A DNA stretch of 64,000 bases from Symbiodinium natans (GCA_905221605.1 CAJNDS010002191.1:253710-317709), one strand, 5' to 3'. Counted from the first letter of the stretch, positions 35,376 to 45,761 are shown. The notes: a model not told the origin generated them from the letters alone. Numbers and translations are program-made.

Positions 35376-35779
35376 ACCCTACCTTGGAACCCACCTGCTG
35401 CGTCCGTCGTGGTCCTCAGCATTTCCGTAAAACGCGTCAACCAGCGAACCACAGTTAGCGATCCACCTCTAGCGCTGACCTGGGCCACCATACCTTGTTC
35501 CCGGCCTTGGCGCCAACCACCATCTGCATCCTGAACCGACAGCGGCTCTTCCACAGACACTGGTAGCGGAGCTTCCAAACCACCAGATGCAACCATGCTA
35601 TCATCACTCAGCAAAAACGCCGATCCAGCTGCAGGCTCCACCATTCCAGCCACCAACGATGACGTGCCTTCACGGCCTTCATCAATCGCCTGCGGCAACT
35701 GAACCACTGGCAGAGCTCCACCTTCCACTGGAGCTTCGGTTGCACCATACGACGGGCCGCTCGCCTCTCCTTCCAGCAA
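35280..35779 (-). CDS. Retrotransposon Gag N-terminal part (different frame)
   Basis: An ATG at 35779, about 50 bases after the primer site, opens a frame of acidic, Pro/Gly-rich sequence (MLEGEASGPSYGAT...) that includes VVRWLTRFTEMLRTT. Sequence of Gag character then continues in the frame of the next entry, so a frame change lies between about 35375 and 35280. The rest of this frame (to 35135) is out of phase. This start is chosen because it is the first ATG after the LTR. Confidence 0.6.
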
Positions 35780-35830
35780 GGAACTTCGTCTCCCGGAACT
35801 CGGCGGGCGGTCCAGTGGCTTGCCCAGCTT

Positions 35831-35850
35831 GAGCGCTTGGGCTCATCACC
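35831..35850 (-). other. Primer-binding site, half-tRNA-Met type
   Basis: Directly after the 5' LTR the minus strand reads GGTGATGAGCCCAAGCGCTC. Its complement GAGCGCTTGGGCTCATCACC has the layout of a tRNA D-stem end, anticodon stem and loop with anticodon CAT. Drosophila copia primes from the internal anticodon arm of initiator tRNA-Met with a very similar site (GGTTATGGGCCCAG). This indicates priming by a cleaved tRNA-Met half rather than by a tRNA 3' CCA end. Confidence 0.7.
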
Positions 35851-36149
35851 TGTTGAGCATCGGAGCCCAGGGATGAGGATTCTGTGTGTCTGGGGCGCTG
35901 TTCCATGGCTTACAAACTGCACGGGTGCGATTCTTTTTCCAACAACACAAGCACGTATACGGTTTCTTTACAGCAGTGCTTTGACAGCTTCGTGGACTTT
36001 TGGCTTTACATGCTACGATACTGCGTTGCTTCGTGGTTTTGGGCCTTCACGGCCAACCTGTGGCATCGGCGCTCCACACCTTGCCGTCTTAAGCCAGACA
36101 CATCGCGGCGGCACATCCTTTCCAAACCTTCACATTCTGAACATCCACA
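35851..36149 (-). repeat. 5' LTR of the retrotransposon
   Basis: 299 bp, 98.7% identical to the LTR at 25787-26086. It starts TGTGGATG and ends CTCAACA in the element's sense and should carry the promoter, but no core promoter motif is evident. Confidence 0.95.
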
Positions 36150-36154
36150 GTATG
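36150..36154. repeat. Target-site duplication, right copy (GTATG)
   Basis: Exact match to 25782-25786. It is followed by CTACCCC and a C run (36163-36177). Confidence 0.9.
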
Positions 36155-36469
36155 CTACCCCCGCCCCCCCCCCCCCCGGGTTATCCACGCTTTTATGTGG
36201 TTATCCACGCTTTTTGTGGTTGCGAGCCAATTAGATCGTTCACGGGCCGCGGTGACCCCTGAACTCCCCCCTCCTCCAATAGCCCAATCCCCTACATAAC
36301 GTAAATGCATGCAATCCTTGAGATGTCGAGTCCTCTCCATCTGTCCAAACACTGGGCACCTTCTCCCCTCCCCTCCCTTCCGCTCCGCTGCGCTCCCTGG
36401 TTTTTGCAAAGGCTTTTTTCAGGGCTACATCTCTAAACCCCTATCTGTTCAGGTTTAAGTCTTATAAAA

Positions 36470-37345
36470 AGAGAGGCACCGAAACCCTATAGGGTTTAGG
36501 GTTAAACCTGAACCTGAACCTTTAGATCCATAGGGCTTCAAGGTTAAGCAATTACACCTAAACCCTTAACCTTTAATCCTATACGGTTAACAGGTTTGAA
36601 GATTTTAAGATCTAGGTATTCAAACCTAAGCCCATAGAGTCTAAACCTTAAGGGTTTACGGTTTAGGCATCTAAACCTGCACCTTTTTGGGGTCAGAACC
36701 CTGAAAGCCAATAGGGCTCTACAAGGCTGAAAAGTTTTAACCGCATAGGCGCTGAAGGTATACATGCCCAGACCTTAGGTTTTCAAACCTTTAAATCCCA
36801 TAAAGTCTAAAGGTTTAGGGTTTTTCAAGGTATCTCTAAAGCCCTCACGGGGTTAGCCCGATAGGGTTTAAACCCTATAGCCCTATAGGGTTCAACAGTT
36901 TAGGGCTTTAGGTTTAGGCATTGCCTATAGGATTAGAGCCTGAAAAACCCTATCAGGCCTGAGGCTTAATTCCCTAAACCTAAAATCCCACATGGTTATG
37001 CCTCTGTTTTTAGGGCTTGGTGGAAATGCAAAGAATAAGCAGAATAAGTACCCACACCATGTATCGGGTTCAAAAGTTTAGGGGTCTTAAAGGTTTATAA
37101 GCCCATGGAGATAAACCGTAAGGGCTTACGGCTTAGGCATTTGAATCTAAATCCCAAGCCCTTTTGGGTCAGAACCCTGAAAGCTTATGGGCTCTAAAAG
37201 CCTCAAAGGTTGTAGCAAGCCCTCACGGGGTTAGCCCGATAGGGTTTAAACCCGAAAGGCCTAGAGGGTTCACATGTTTATGGTTCAAGGTTGAGGCATT
37301 GCCTATAGGATTAGAACCTTATAACCCTGTGTACGACTCACCTTT
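36470..37345. repeat. Degenerate telomere-like repeats (TTTAGGG/CCTATAGGG words)
   Basis: Dense GGTTTAGGG, AACCTTAAGGGTTTA, CCCTATAGGGTT and CTAAACCT words in both orientations. Two longer near-copies share ACGGCTTAGGCAT...GGGTCAGAACCCTGAAAGC (36650-36715 and 37126-37185) and CCTCACGGGGTTAGCCCGA (36841, 37212). Similar words continue at 37640-37740. No coding evidence. Confidence 0.7.
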
Positions 37346-37792
37346 ACGTACTATTTGATGGTTCTGTTTCCCCTGTTAAAGCTTCAAGGATTTTAAAGAA
37401 TTTACAAAGACCCTTCAATTCTTGAAAACCCTGTAAACTCCTTAAAATATTGTGAGGCCTCTGGCTTTCAACATTTTAAGGATGTTAAGGAATGTAAACG
37501 GCCACTTAGATACTTTAAAATCCGTAAAATCTTGAAAAATATATTATTTTGGGAAATGCTCGGCCCTTTTTGAATTTTTAAAAATGGGAACGGCCCGGCC
37601 CATTAAAATATTCTAATTATGGTTGCACCTCTAGGAAGAGCCCTCAAGGGTTTTAGGGTTCTGACCCTCAAGGGTTTCGGGTAATGCTTCAAGCTTAGAC
37701 CCTATAGGGCTAAACCCTATAGAGCTAACCCCGTCAGGGTATTAGAGATAATCTCCGGAAAGCCCTAAGGATTTGGATTGAACTTCAAAACT
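37346..37792. other. AT-biased spacer
   Basis: TTTAAGGATT/TTGAAAACCC words up to about 37620, then AGGGTTTTAGGGTT-type words. Nothing recognised. Confidence 0.4.
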
Positions 37793-38125
37793 CGGGACCC
37801 TGGATTCAAGATCCCGGGGAAACTTTTCCCTGGAACCGTGAATCTTGAATCTTGAATCCCGGAGTATTGAAGTTCAATGCTCCGGATTGAAGTTCAATAC
37901 TCAGGATTCAAGATTCAAGATTCAAGGTTCCAGGGAAAAGTTTCCCCGGGATCTTGAATCCAGGGTCCCGAGTATTGAAGTTCAATACCCCGGATTGAAC
38001 TTCAATACTTCGGGACCCTGAATTCAAGATCCCGGGGAAACTTTTCCCGGGAACCTTGAATCTTGAATCTTGAATCCCGGAGTATTGAAGTTCAATCCGG
38101 AGCATTGAACTTCAATACTCCTTGT
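37793..38125. repeat. Fold-back element: 67-bp inverted repeat plus a third copy
   Basis: 37793-37859 and 37904-37970 are inverted copies differing at one position. The 44-base centre is itself made of inverted AGTATTGAAGTTCAAT words. A third, direct copy of the left arm with a few changes is at 38010-38078, again followed by inverted TATTGAAGTTCAAT words. The whole could fold into a long hairpin. Confidence 0.92.
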
Positions 38126-38224
38126 CCCTCATCGTGCTTGACCATTGAGGCCTTGAAATTTCAGTACACTATGCACTCTAGAAACGTCTCTACTGGTGTA
38201 ATATAGACATACAGATAATCAACC

Positions 38225-38258
<34 letters not shown>

Positions 38259-40400
38259 GAAGAAGGAAAATATAATCAACACGCTGGAGCAAAGAAAACA
38301 AATTACGAACGAAAAGAAATACGCAGTGCCAGGACAAGAAAAACACAAAACAAGCAGAAAAGGTGTGGATAACTGGGGGGGGGGTACCATATGTATATAG
38401 ATAAACAGATAGTTAGATAGATAGATAGAGGCTCCCCAAGATCTACACCCTCCTTGTCTACACTATTATTCTGCGATCTTCCATGTACCTGTGTGCACAT
38501 CGTACACGCCCGAAAAAACTGAGTTTCGGATAAACCAAAACATGAACTATATATAGACGAAGAAAACTAAACAAACCTGGAAAGCATAGCAGGTTTACCG
38601 TTGACACCTGACACCCTCGTGTTGTTTGGGGGGTTCAATAGCTGTCCCTCATGAATTGCTCACTCAACGCAAGCTAAAGATATGAACTAAATTATTTTTA
38701 TCGACAAAACCCGGTATGCACTGAGTATGTAATTTCTATGCAATGAATTGCATTGGTAGGCTTTCAAGATGTAGTCGGTGTTTAGTTAGTATTTACTTTG
38801 CATGTAAAAGCACTATTTCTGTTGAAAAGAACGAATTGCTTAGCAAAACTGCAGTATCAAAACACCTGCAAACCCAAAAGCCCAAACTTCAGCAGAGATT
38901 CCCAAGGTTTCGAGATTCTTTAGGTTTGCGAATTTCCGACCACTATGATCTTCACGAGGCAAATAGTACGTTTCTCGGAGAATTCGGTACTTTTGAGCTT
39001 GTCTATGCGGATTGCATACGCCCATCTGAAACCCACGAACACATTAATACCACAGAATCACAACATGTCACAACGAAGCCTCTTATAGGGAATTTACAGT
39101 CAGACGATGGCGGGCGCCTTCGTCGCTCTCCACCAGGAATAGTCCTGAAGGAGCTGAGAACATCAGACGGACAGGAAGCAGGGAAACGGAGGAAAGGAAT
39201 AGTGCAGCAAGGGAAGGGGAAAAGAAGGGAGAGGAACGGGAGAAGGAACGGGAGAAGGAAGAAGGAACATGTTCGCAGACTCCGTGGGTCTCTCCTGCAA
39301 GTGGTGCTCCATCAGCCCCATGGCCGTCAGAAGAGAAGAGGGACTGTGTCGCAAAGGCAGAGTAGAACATGCAACGAAAACATGATACTGCTAAATCTCT
39401 TTTGTGACCAGCTTCTGAGCAAAAGCCAGCGTCATTCTCACACTTTGACAATCATGACACGCTGGCTATGCCTGGGCATGGTTATTTTCTGGACTGCACC
39501 GGTGAAACACCCGTGTCGGGTCCTGGTCAGGTTCTGATGAGACTTCCATCTCGAGCTTGCTGCAACGCTGTTGCGCAAGTTTTTTGCTGTTGTTGTTCTG
39601 CTGATTCCACTGTTGTACGTTATGGTTACGTCGCGGTGAAATGCCCTCAAAGAGATTAAACCAGCAGCTCTCAGCCAAGAGACCCACCGCTAGTCTGCAG
39701 AAGCTTCGGCGATGATCCCTCGGCGTCATTCGTGCCGGTTAACTCCTGCAGCAAAACGAAGCAAAACGACGCAAGCTGCAGCTGCAATTGACCTGAACAG
39801 AAGATATGCGAGTGGAGAGCAATGCAGAGCTGTGCAGAGCTGTGCAGAGCTGTGCAGAGCTGTGCAGAGCTGTGCAGAGCTGTGCAGAGCTCTGGGCCCC
39901 CCCCCTGGGCTGCAGGCTGTTCCATCCGTTGGCTTTTTTTCACTTGTCGAGGGTCAGCACCTCCAGGAATCCCAAGATTCATATTCGCGATGCCTCCGAA
40001 TGGGGCATAGATGGGCACAGCCTCCCCTTCAAGTAAAGACCTCTAAAGGCCTAAAGGCCCAAAGCCTAAAGGCCTAAAGGCCTAAAAGCTGCAGCTGAGG
40101 GGCTCTGCTTAGCGTCAGCCCTTCACCGGCTTCCAATCCTCCGAAGAAGCTCGAAACAAGGTATCTATAATGTCTTTGTTTGGGCAGCCTGCTGCACAAC
40201 CCTCTCACCCCTGCCTGAGCAATTGTATCCGCAACGTGTATTCATTTATATATATATATATATATATATATAGATATGCTACCCCCCCCCTCCAAAACCC
40301 CACGCTTAAGGAAAAAAGATCAGCGAGTATCGATGCTTCCTATGGCAGGCTGCATCATGGTGCGTTTTAAATACCTGATTTGTTTAATGTGTTTTTTTGG
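38126..40400. other. Non-coding or unassigned, with (TA)n tracts and a 10-bp minisatellite
   Basis: (TA)n at 38227-38255 and 40240-40272; GATA-type tract at 38407-38430; about seven copies of a 10-base TGCAGAGCTG unit at 39823-39892; AAGGCCTAAAGGCC tandem at 40040-40090. A plus-strand frame of 264 codons at 38743-39537 has no recognised domain and an Arg/Lys-rich middle from a GGAGAAGGAACG repeat, so I do not call it a gene. Confidence 0.5.
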
Positions 40401-41110
40401 GAATTCATTAAACATGAAGGCCTCTATTTAAATGTGAAGGCCCCTTCAGATTTGACTTACTTAATTTATGAATTCCAGCCTTTCAGGATTCAGTTTATTC
40501 AAATTATTTGAATTATTTGAATTATGCCAAATATGTAAATTACTTGAATGATTTCAACCCGCTCCCCGAATTAGATAATTTGAAGATGAAGGCCTCTAAT
40601 TGAATATGAAGGCCCCTCCATATCTAAAGTGTTTATTCCTCCTCTCCGGATTAAGTCATTTGAATATGAAGGCCCCTCCATATTTATTCGATTTACACTC
40701 TTTAATTCAGGGGCGAGAAGTAGATAACCTAACCAATCCACACGATCCAAATAATGTAAATCGTAAAGTCCTAAAGGAGAGGGCAGCTCCCCCCTTCTGG
40801 AGGGAATGAAATAACTTGCATATTGCATCTGAAGACCCTTATTTCAATATGAAGGCCCCTTCAGATTTAAATTCGTCAGCCCCCCCTTTTAGGATTCAAA
40901 TACATATTAACGAAAATACCTAATTTAAATCTGAAAGGGGAGGGGCCTTCTGGGGGGAATTAGAGAAGCCAAAATGATTTAAATACGAAGGCCCCATGAG
41001 ATTAAATTATTCGATTCCCCTGCTAAGCCCCCCTTTTAAAATGTAATGTAAATTACACAAAATATTGATTGTACTTAATCGATGTAGGTGATTTAATTCC
41101 CTCCCCGACT
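40400..41110. repeat. AT-rich dispersed repeat (second block)
   Basis: At least seven copies of a TATGAAGGCCCC(T/A)TCCATATTTA-like segment (near 40411, 40433, 40584, 40603, 40660, 40840 and 40985). It is the same family as 2.1-2.6 kb, including minus-strand MEGPSYSN/MEGPSYLN reading. Single copies recur near 41754 and 42040. Confidence 0.7.
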
Positions 41111-41126
41111 TACTGAATCAAATATG

Positions 41127-41480
41127 AAGGCTGCCGAGAAGCGACACGGAACCCAACCGGTCTCCTTCCCCCTAACCCAAAATTTTGTGACGCACACCCC
41201 CCCCTCCCGCCCTGTGGGACCGGCCCCCCAATCACTTGGAGGATCTAAACCGATGCCGTGGGCGGTCCCGAGCCTCCTTTCGAGGGGGTGCTCCAAAATG
41301 CACCAATTCCCCCCAAAGTGTCCCTGAACCCTTTTTGCGAATTTCCGGACCCCCCTGGAACCTGCCGAGGACCCCTCCCCTCCTGGGACCCCCTCCACTT
41401 TTTTTGAGGCCTTCCCCAGAAACCCTCTTTCCTCCTTTCCTGTCCGTGGGCCGGCCCGGATGCCGAGGCGGCTCGCACAA
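41127..41480. repeat. Second copy of the 17.7-kb repeat
   Basis: Shares ordered blocks with 17690-17850 (CTGCCGAGAAG, TTTTGTGACG, CCCTGTGGGAC, TTCCGGACCCCCCT) and ends in GGGCCGGCCCGGATGCCGAGG, a phrase similar to 16455-16475 and 22955-22975. Confidence 0.5.
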
Positions 41481-41774
41481 GCGTTTACAATCATTGAATT
41501 CACCTGCCCTATTTACATTGTTTAGTTCAGGCGGGGAGAATTATATCATTAAAATATGTAAATGGTTCCTTCATAGTTTACCCCCCCTTAAAAAAAAAGA
41601 ACAGAAGTAAAGAAGGAAACCCCTCCGAGTTCTGAAACAAGCCGACCACTGCGTGTGAGGGCGGCACACACAAAACCGACAGCCTCCAATCACCTGCTCC
41701 CAACACTCCCGTTCGATGCACAGACTGCGTGTGAGCCCTGTAAATGGTTTAAATATGAAGGCCCTATTTAAATA

Positions 41775-42010
41775 AGAAGGCTCCTCCATATATATAGAAT
41801 GTATATATATATATATAGATTTATTTATGTATTGATTTGTTTTTACATTTATATTTGCGTTTATATTTATATTCATATTTATATTTGTATTTATATGTAT
41901 ATTTATGTTTATATTTGTTTATTATATTTGTATCTATATTTATATCTATATTTACTTATGTACATATATATATATATGTTTAGATATATATATATATATA
42001 TATATTGTAT
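41775..42010. repeat. (TATTTA)n-like AT tract
   Basis: TATATA runs at both ends (41803-41817, 41966-42006) around about 25 TATTTATATTTG words. Confidence 0.9.
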
Positions 42011-42087
42011 ACTTCTCCTCCCCGAATTAAATACTCTAAACATGAAGGCCCCAATAAATAGCAGATTTTGTGACACGGAGAGGCAAA

Positions 42088-42215
42088 TCTGCGAATCTGC
42101 GTTTTCTCGAGAACACGCAAATTTCAAATCTGTGAATCTGCGTTTTCTCGGGGAAAAGCTGATTCCAACTCTGGGAATCTGCGTTTTCTCGAGGAAACGC
42201 AGAGTCGCAGATCTG
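42088..42215. repeat. Three palindromic repeats around CTCGAG
   Basis: GAATCTGCGTTTTCTCGAG-like units at 42095, 42142 and 42175. The last reads GCGTTTTCTCGAGGAAACGC, a near-perfect inverted repeat. Flanking AAATCTG words also recur. Confidence 0.75.
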
Positions 42216-42363
42216 CACGGCGCCTTGAGTTTGCCTACACTCTTCCCGCTGCTTCATGCATCATGAACAAAACGAACATAAGCTTATAAAGCATACAGAA
42301 TATAATATCTTTTTTATATGTATCTGGACGTGCTGCAGCTTGGTGTTTTTAGACGTGGGGTTT

Positions 42364-43907
42364 TCATGATTCTGACGGAATGGACTGGACTTCCTTCATG
42401 TCCATGCTGGAGGCAGGCTGTCCCAGGAACTCGAGGCGGCTCACCCTGAGAGCAGAGGAGAGTTATGAGTTAGAGCTGAGACTTGTCTCTTTGAAAAGTT
42501 CAAGTCTCTCAAGATGCCCCTTCTGCATGTGCTCTGCTCAAAGCTCTGCTGGAGTCTTTTGTGTCTCTCATCTTCTCCCATCCCCCAAAAAATCCTCGTC
42601 ACGGGGGCGCCGAAGTTCTCCTGCGCAACAACGAATGTCTCGTCATGTCTCCCTGCTCCCCGATCCGGCCCCCGATCCGGCCGTCAATCCCCCCACCCCT
42701 CGTATCCTGAAAGAAAATCTGCAAGCTCGACACCTGCAGCGAAACCAATGGGACAACTGCACACAACGAGCGGCACACCAAGGCGCACTCCAAGACGCAC
42801 ACCAAGTGCGAGGTATTCCGGGGCTTCGGCATTTTGGAATTTGACGAAACGCAGCTGACACACCTCACCGCCGTCGACATTCTCGGGACCGAGCTGGAGC
42901 TCCTCTCAAAAAGTGTTGAGTCAAGGCAGAGCATAGGCAGAGCATAGGCAGAGCATAGGCAGACCATAGGCAGACCATAGGCAGAGCATAGAGCGGCATG
43001 GGCTTCACTGTCCTGTCCTGCACGGGCTCCTCGTCGGCATCATCAAAACCCATGTTCACCTAGGCGCTGACACTGGCAGTCGAGACTTCCGAGACTTCTG
43101 ACGGACATCGGACAAGACAGCTACAAGCAGAGCGGCGTCGTGTCTACAACATTCTGCAAAAAATCGCATCTGCCTTGTCCAGGAAAAGCTTGACTGTCTG
43201 AGCACAGCGAGGAGAGCTTTTTGGTAGATTGCATTTCCGTGCATTTCCATGCATTTCTGTGCAAGCCTGCGGGGCGGTGCCATCCTGCCACACATGGGCC
43301 CCGGGTGCTTTGCGCTGAGCGCTCCGGACACTCAGATCAAAATGATCAAAACACTCAAAGATGTCCTCAGAGGAGCCCAGGATGCGCACGCTCTGGAGCT
43401 TGACAGGCACTCGGAACTGCACCTCTCTCCGCTGAAGCGTGTACAGCTTGAAAAGAGAGACACAAAGTTGGGGCATGTTGTGGTTCGTGGCCCTTTTTGT
43501 GTAGACCCTTGTACTGCATGTACACGTCGACTCGAGGCCTTGAGCAGCAGCTGGTGGTCCACGTTTTCGTCCGAGCTGAGAGCCGTGTCCGGACTCGGGT
43601 CAAGGACATTCAGAACCGGGTTGGCCTCGTGAGAAAACGAGAAAACGAGAAAACCAACTGTGAGACTGTGAGACTGTGAGACTGTGAACTCGTTAACATG
43701 CGCTGATGCGACACCCTCTTCGGTCCGATCCCCTATCCCCCCCCCCCCCCCTCTCATTTTTAACGTGGATATCTCACACATCCTTCTCTCCAATCCCCCC
43801 TCTCTCTCGTCTTGCAATTGAGCTCCAATTTTGCGCAGCTGTTGCGCCTTGTCTTCGTTGAGGCACTCCAGCTGACCCTTTTCAACGAACTCATCGAGGC
43901 TTGCCAT
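42364..43907 (-). CDS. PITH-domain protein, ten small exons with GC/GA-AG introns
   Basis: Exon 1 starts 43907 (MASLDEFVEKGQLECLNED; an upstream in-frame ATG is at 43922) and ends near 43810. Later exons: 2 about 43626-43539 (SSDENVDHQLLLK), 3 43422-43366 (VQFRVPVKLQSVRILGSSE), 4 43284-43267 (DGTAPQ), 5 43197-43174 (TVKLFLDK), 6 43059-43018 (VNMGFDDADEEPVQ), 7 42902-42831 (ELQLGPENVDGGE, then LRFVKFQN), 8 42733-42707 (VSSLQIFFQ), 9 42620-42595, 10 42445-42364 (VSRLEFLGQPASSMDMKEVQ, stop). Joined in phase they follow the PITH pattern (ECLNE, SDxDxQLL, PVKLxSI, APKxVKLFxN, FDDAE, LRFVKFQN, LxIF, NFGAxxTR). The product is about 176 residues, a free-standing PITH domain like PITHD1 or the TXNL1 tail; in other organisms TXNL1 binds the 26S proteasome. 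The exon 1/2 border is not resolved. Confidence 0.85.
42925..42996. repeat. 12-bp minisatellite inside a PITH-gene intron
   Basis: About six copies of GCAGAGCATAGG/GCAGACCATAGG fill most of intron 6 (43017-42903). Confidence 0.9.
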
Positions 43908-44049
43908 TGTGGCCTTGATCATCACACTCGATTTTTCTCAGTTGCGCTGATTTGTGCAATGCTAGTGAGCTAGTGCTATGCCGCACTATGCCATTAGGCT
44001 CCGGCAGCCATCAGGGCACCGCCCTCTGGTCCTACACAGGTCCTGTGCT

Positions 44050-45045
44050 TTCCTGTGTTACTCCTACAACCTCCTGAAATGGCTCTCAATTGCAAGATGC
44101 GAAACACAGCAGGCAAAGCGCGGCACCAGGGACACGCCATGACAAAGCGCAGAGCTCCAAGAACCGCAGAAATGTAAAAACGATTCTCTCAAACCAGCTT
44201 TCCGAAGACTTGATGAGCTTTTCAATGGCGCTGCACTGGGCGTGCTCACGCAACACCCCGACCGGCATGCTCACGGCAAGCTTCAAAGCAATAAGCTCTT
44301 CTGGGGCCAGCGTAACAAAGCATAACCCAGTCGAAGTGTCGACATCGGGGGCACAATGCGAAGCACCTTCTCAGCTCTCAGCAACCCCGTGACACTCCCT
44401 GAACATCACTGTCACGACTCACGCTAAGCAACAGGACAGTTTTGTAACAGGCGCCTCTCACGAAGGCGTAGACGCGGCGTAGTTTCTGGGGACCGCGAAG
44501 AGCAGCTCTAGCAGCTCTAGCAGCTCTAGCAGCTCTAGCAGCTCTAGCAGCTCTACGCCTTTGAAGTGCTTAGGAGCGGCCTTTGATCCTTGGCATCCGC
44601 TCCCAAAGCCCGGGAGGGTAGTCTTTGGAGTCCTTGGAGTCCTTGGAGTCTTTCCCACCGGTCCAGGTGACGTCGCAGACACGGAAGAGAGGGCAATGCG
44701 CATCGTCCAACCTCACATTCGAACACTTTACTGTAGGGCATAATTCATCTTTGCAACACACCCAATTTTGACAGAGGCCATATGCTGCATGTTGCAACCA
44801 CGCTTGAAACGGAGCTAAACGGAAACGGAGCTAAGCGGCTGCATGAACTTTCGCCACATTCGTGTGCACGCGTCCCGCATTTTCTCCACTTCACCATGAC
44901 TGACGTGCTTGCCACACTCAGGACAATAGGCCTTCTGCAAGAACTTCACCAATGGTGCCACTCGTTTTGGGACTTCCGCCATCATGCAAACCGATCTTTC
45001 CCTATAGATACAGAAACGCGAGCAAGCAATAGCCATATTGCGCAC
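44050..45045 (-). CDS. Possible exons of an unknown gene upstream of the PITH gene
   Basis: Minus-strand segments with protein-like composition: about 44960-44830 (FLQKAYCPECGKHVSHGEVE, zinc-ribbon-like CxxC), about 44790-44660 (a Cys-rich stretch: GLCQNWVCCKDELCPTVKC) and about 44300-44180 (LKLAVSMPVGVLREHAQ, SAIEKLIKSSES). They are on the strand of the PITH gene and 5' of it. No family was recognised and splice sites were not proven. A 9-base AGCAGCTCT minisatellite (44500-44555) lies among them. Confidence 0.25.
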
Positions 45046-45761
45046 ATGCTATTGCTAACCGGCTGCGAAGGACTTCACTGCAACAAGGCTCATCGATTGC
45101 TGTCACAGTTCTGACACAATGTGGTTGTTCGCATCTGCATGCATGTCGCCTTGACAACATTCTGACACATGTAATTGCTCTAAATGGCAGCCTCGCGCAG
45201 GGTGCAATCCATGAGTTTTGTCTGTTTCACTGGAAAACAATTGCTTGGAATTACTTTTAGTTGTCTTAAAGTCAAAGTCATGCAATATGTGCAAACAAAA
45301 CCACATGTCCCGAAGCCTCTTCTCAACCTTTTGGGCGAGCGCACGGGCTATTAACTAGTGAAAATGTTTTGAACTCTCAAAGACGCCTTCAGATGCAACT
45401 CAATCTCAAAGTGAAACATGTGAGTGCATGAAATACTGCAAACCAAATCACATCATAAAATGGGGACTTTCGATACGGCAAAATGTTCAACACCCCGCCT
45501 CGATGCTGCATTGAGCTGGCGGAATGCTTGCTTCGTCTACTTCACATTTGCCGATGCCCCACAGGAAACAACAACATACTTAGTTCAGGATTGCACTCCA
45601 AAAGTGTTGGCGTCTTCTAAGCTCTGCCTCAACGGTCTTTGGCTTAGCTACAACTACGCAGCACTGTACAGCTACGGCCTATGCAGAATCTCTTCCCACT
45701 GGCTGGTAAGGACAGAGATGTAGATGCTTGTATGGCCCAAGCGCAAGCACACAAGGTCTTT
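45046..45761. other. 3' flank of the second retroelement, nothing recognised
   Basis: AT-richer sequence. An LTR is expected here but no copy of it was found on the other side of the element. A 99-codon plus-strand frame at 45424-45723 has no identifiable domain. Confidence 0.4.

Larger units (their letters stand above)
25787..36149 (-). mobile_element. Complete Ty1/copia-class LTR retrotransposon with accessory domains
   Basis: 10363 bp. Near-identical terminal repeats (25787-26086 and 35851-36149) begin TG and end CA in the element's sense. The 5 bases GTATG precede the left LTR (25782-25786) and follow the right one (36150-36154), a target-site duplication. The element reads on the minus strand. 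Order in its sense: LTR, primer site, gag with CCCH and CCHC zinc fingers, aspartic protease (DSGA), cytosine-methyltransferase-like segment, integrase (HHCC, D,D35E), 2OG-Fe(II)-oxygenase-like segment, reverse transcriptase (YVDD), RNase H, Ser/Thr/Pro repeats, two membrane segments, Cys/His cluster, purine tract, LTR. Integrase before reverse transcriptase places it in Ty1/copia. Three frame changes separate the reading frames. Confidence 0.95.

Noticed and set aside
38743-39537. 264-codon plus-strand open frame
   Set aside because: No domain, an Arg/Lys-rich repeat in the middle, and no similarity between its parts and known families that I can see.
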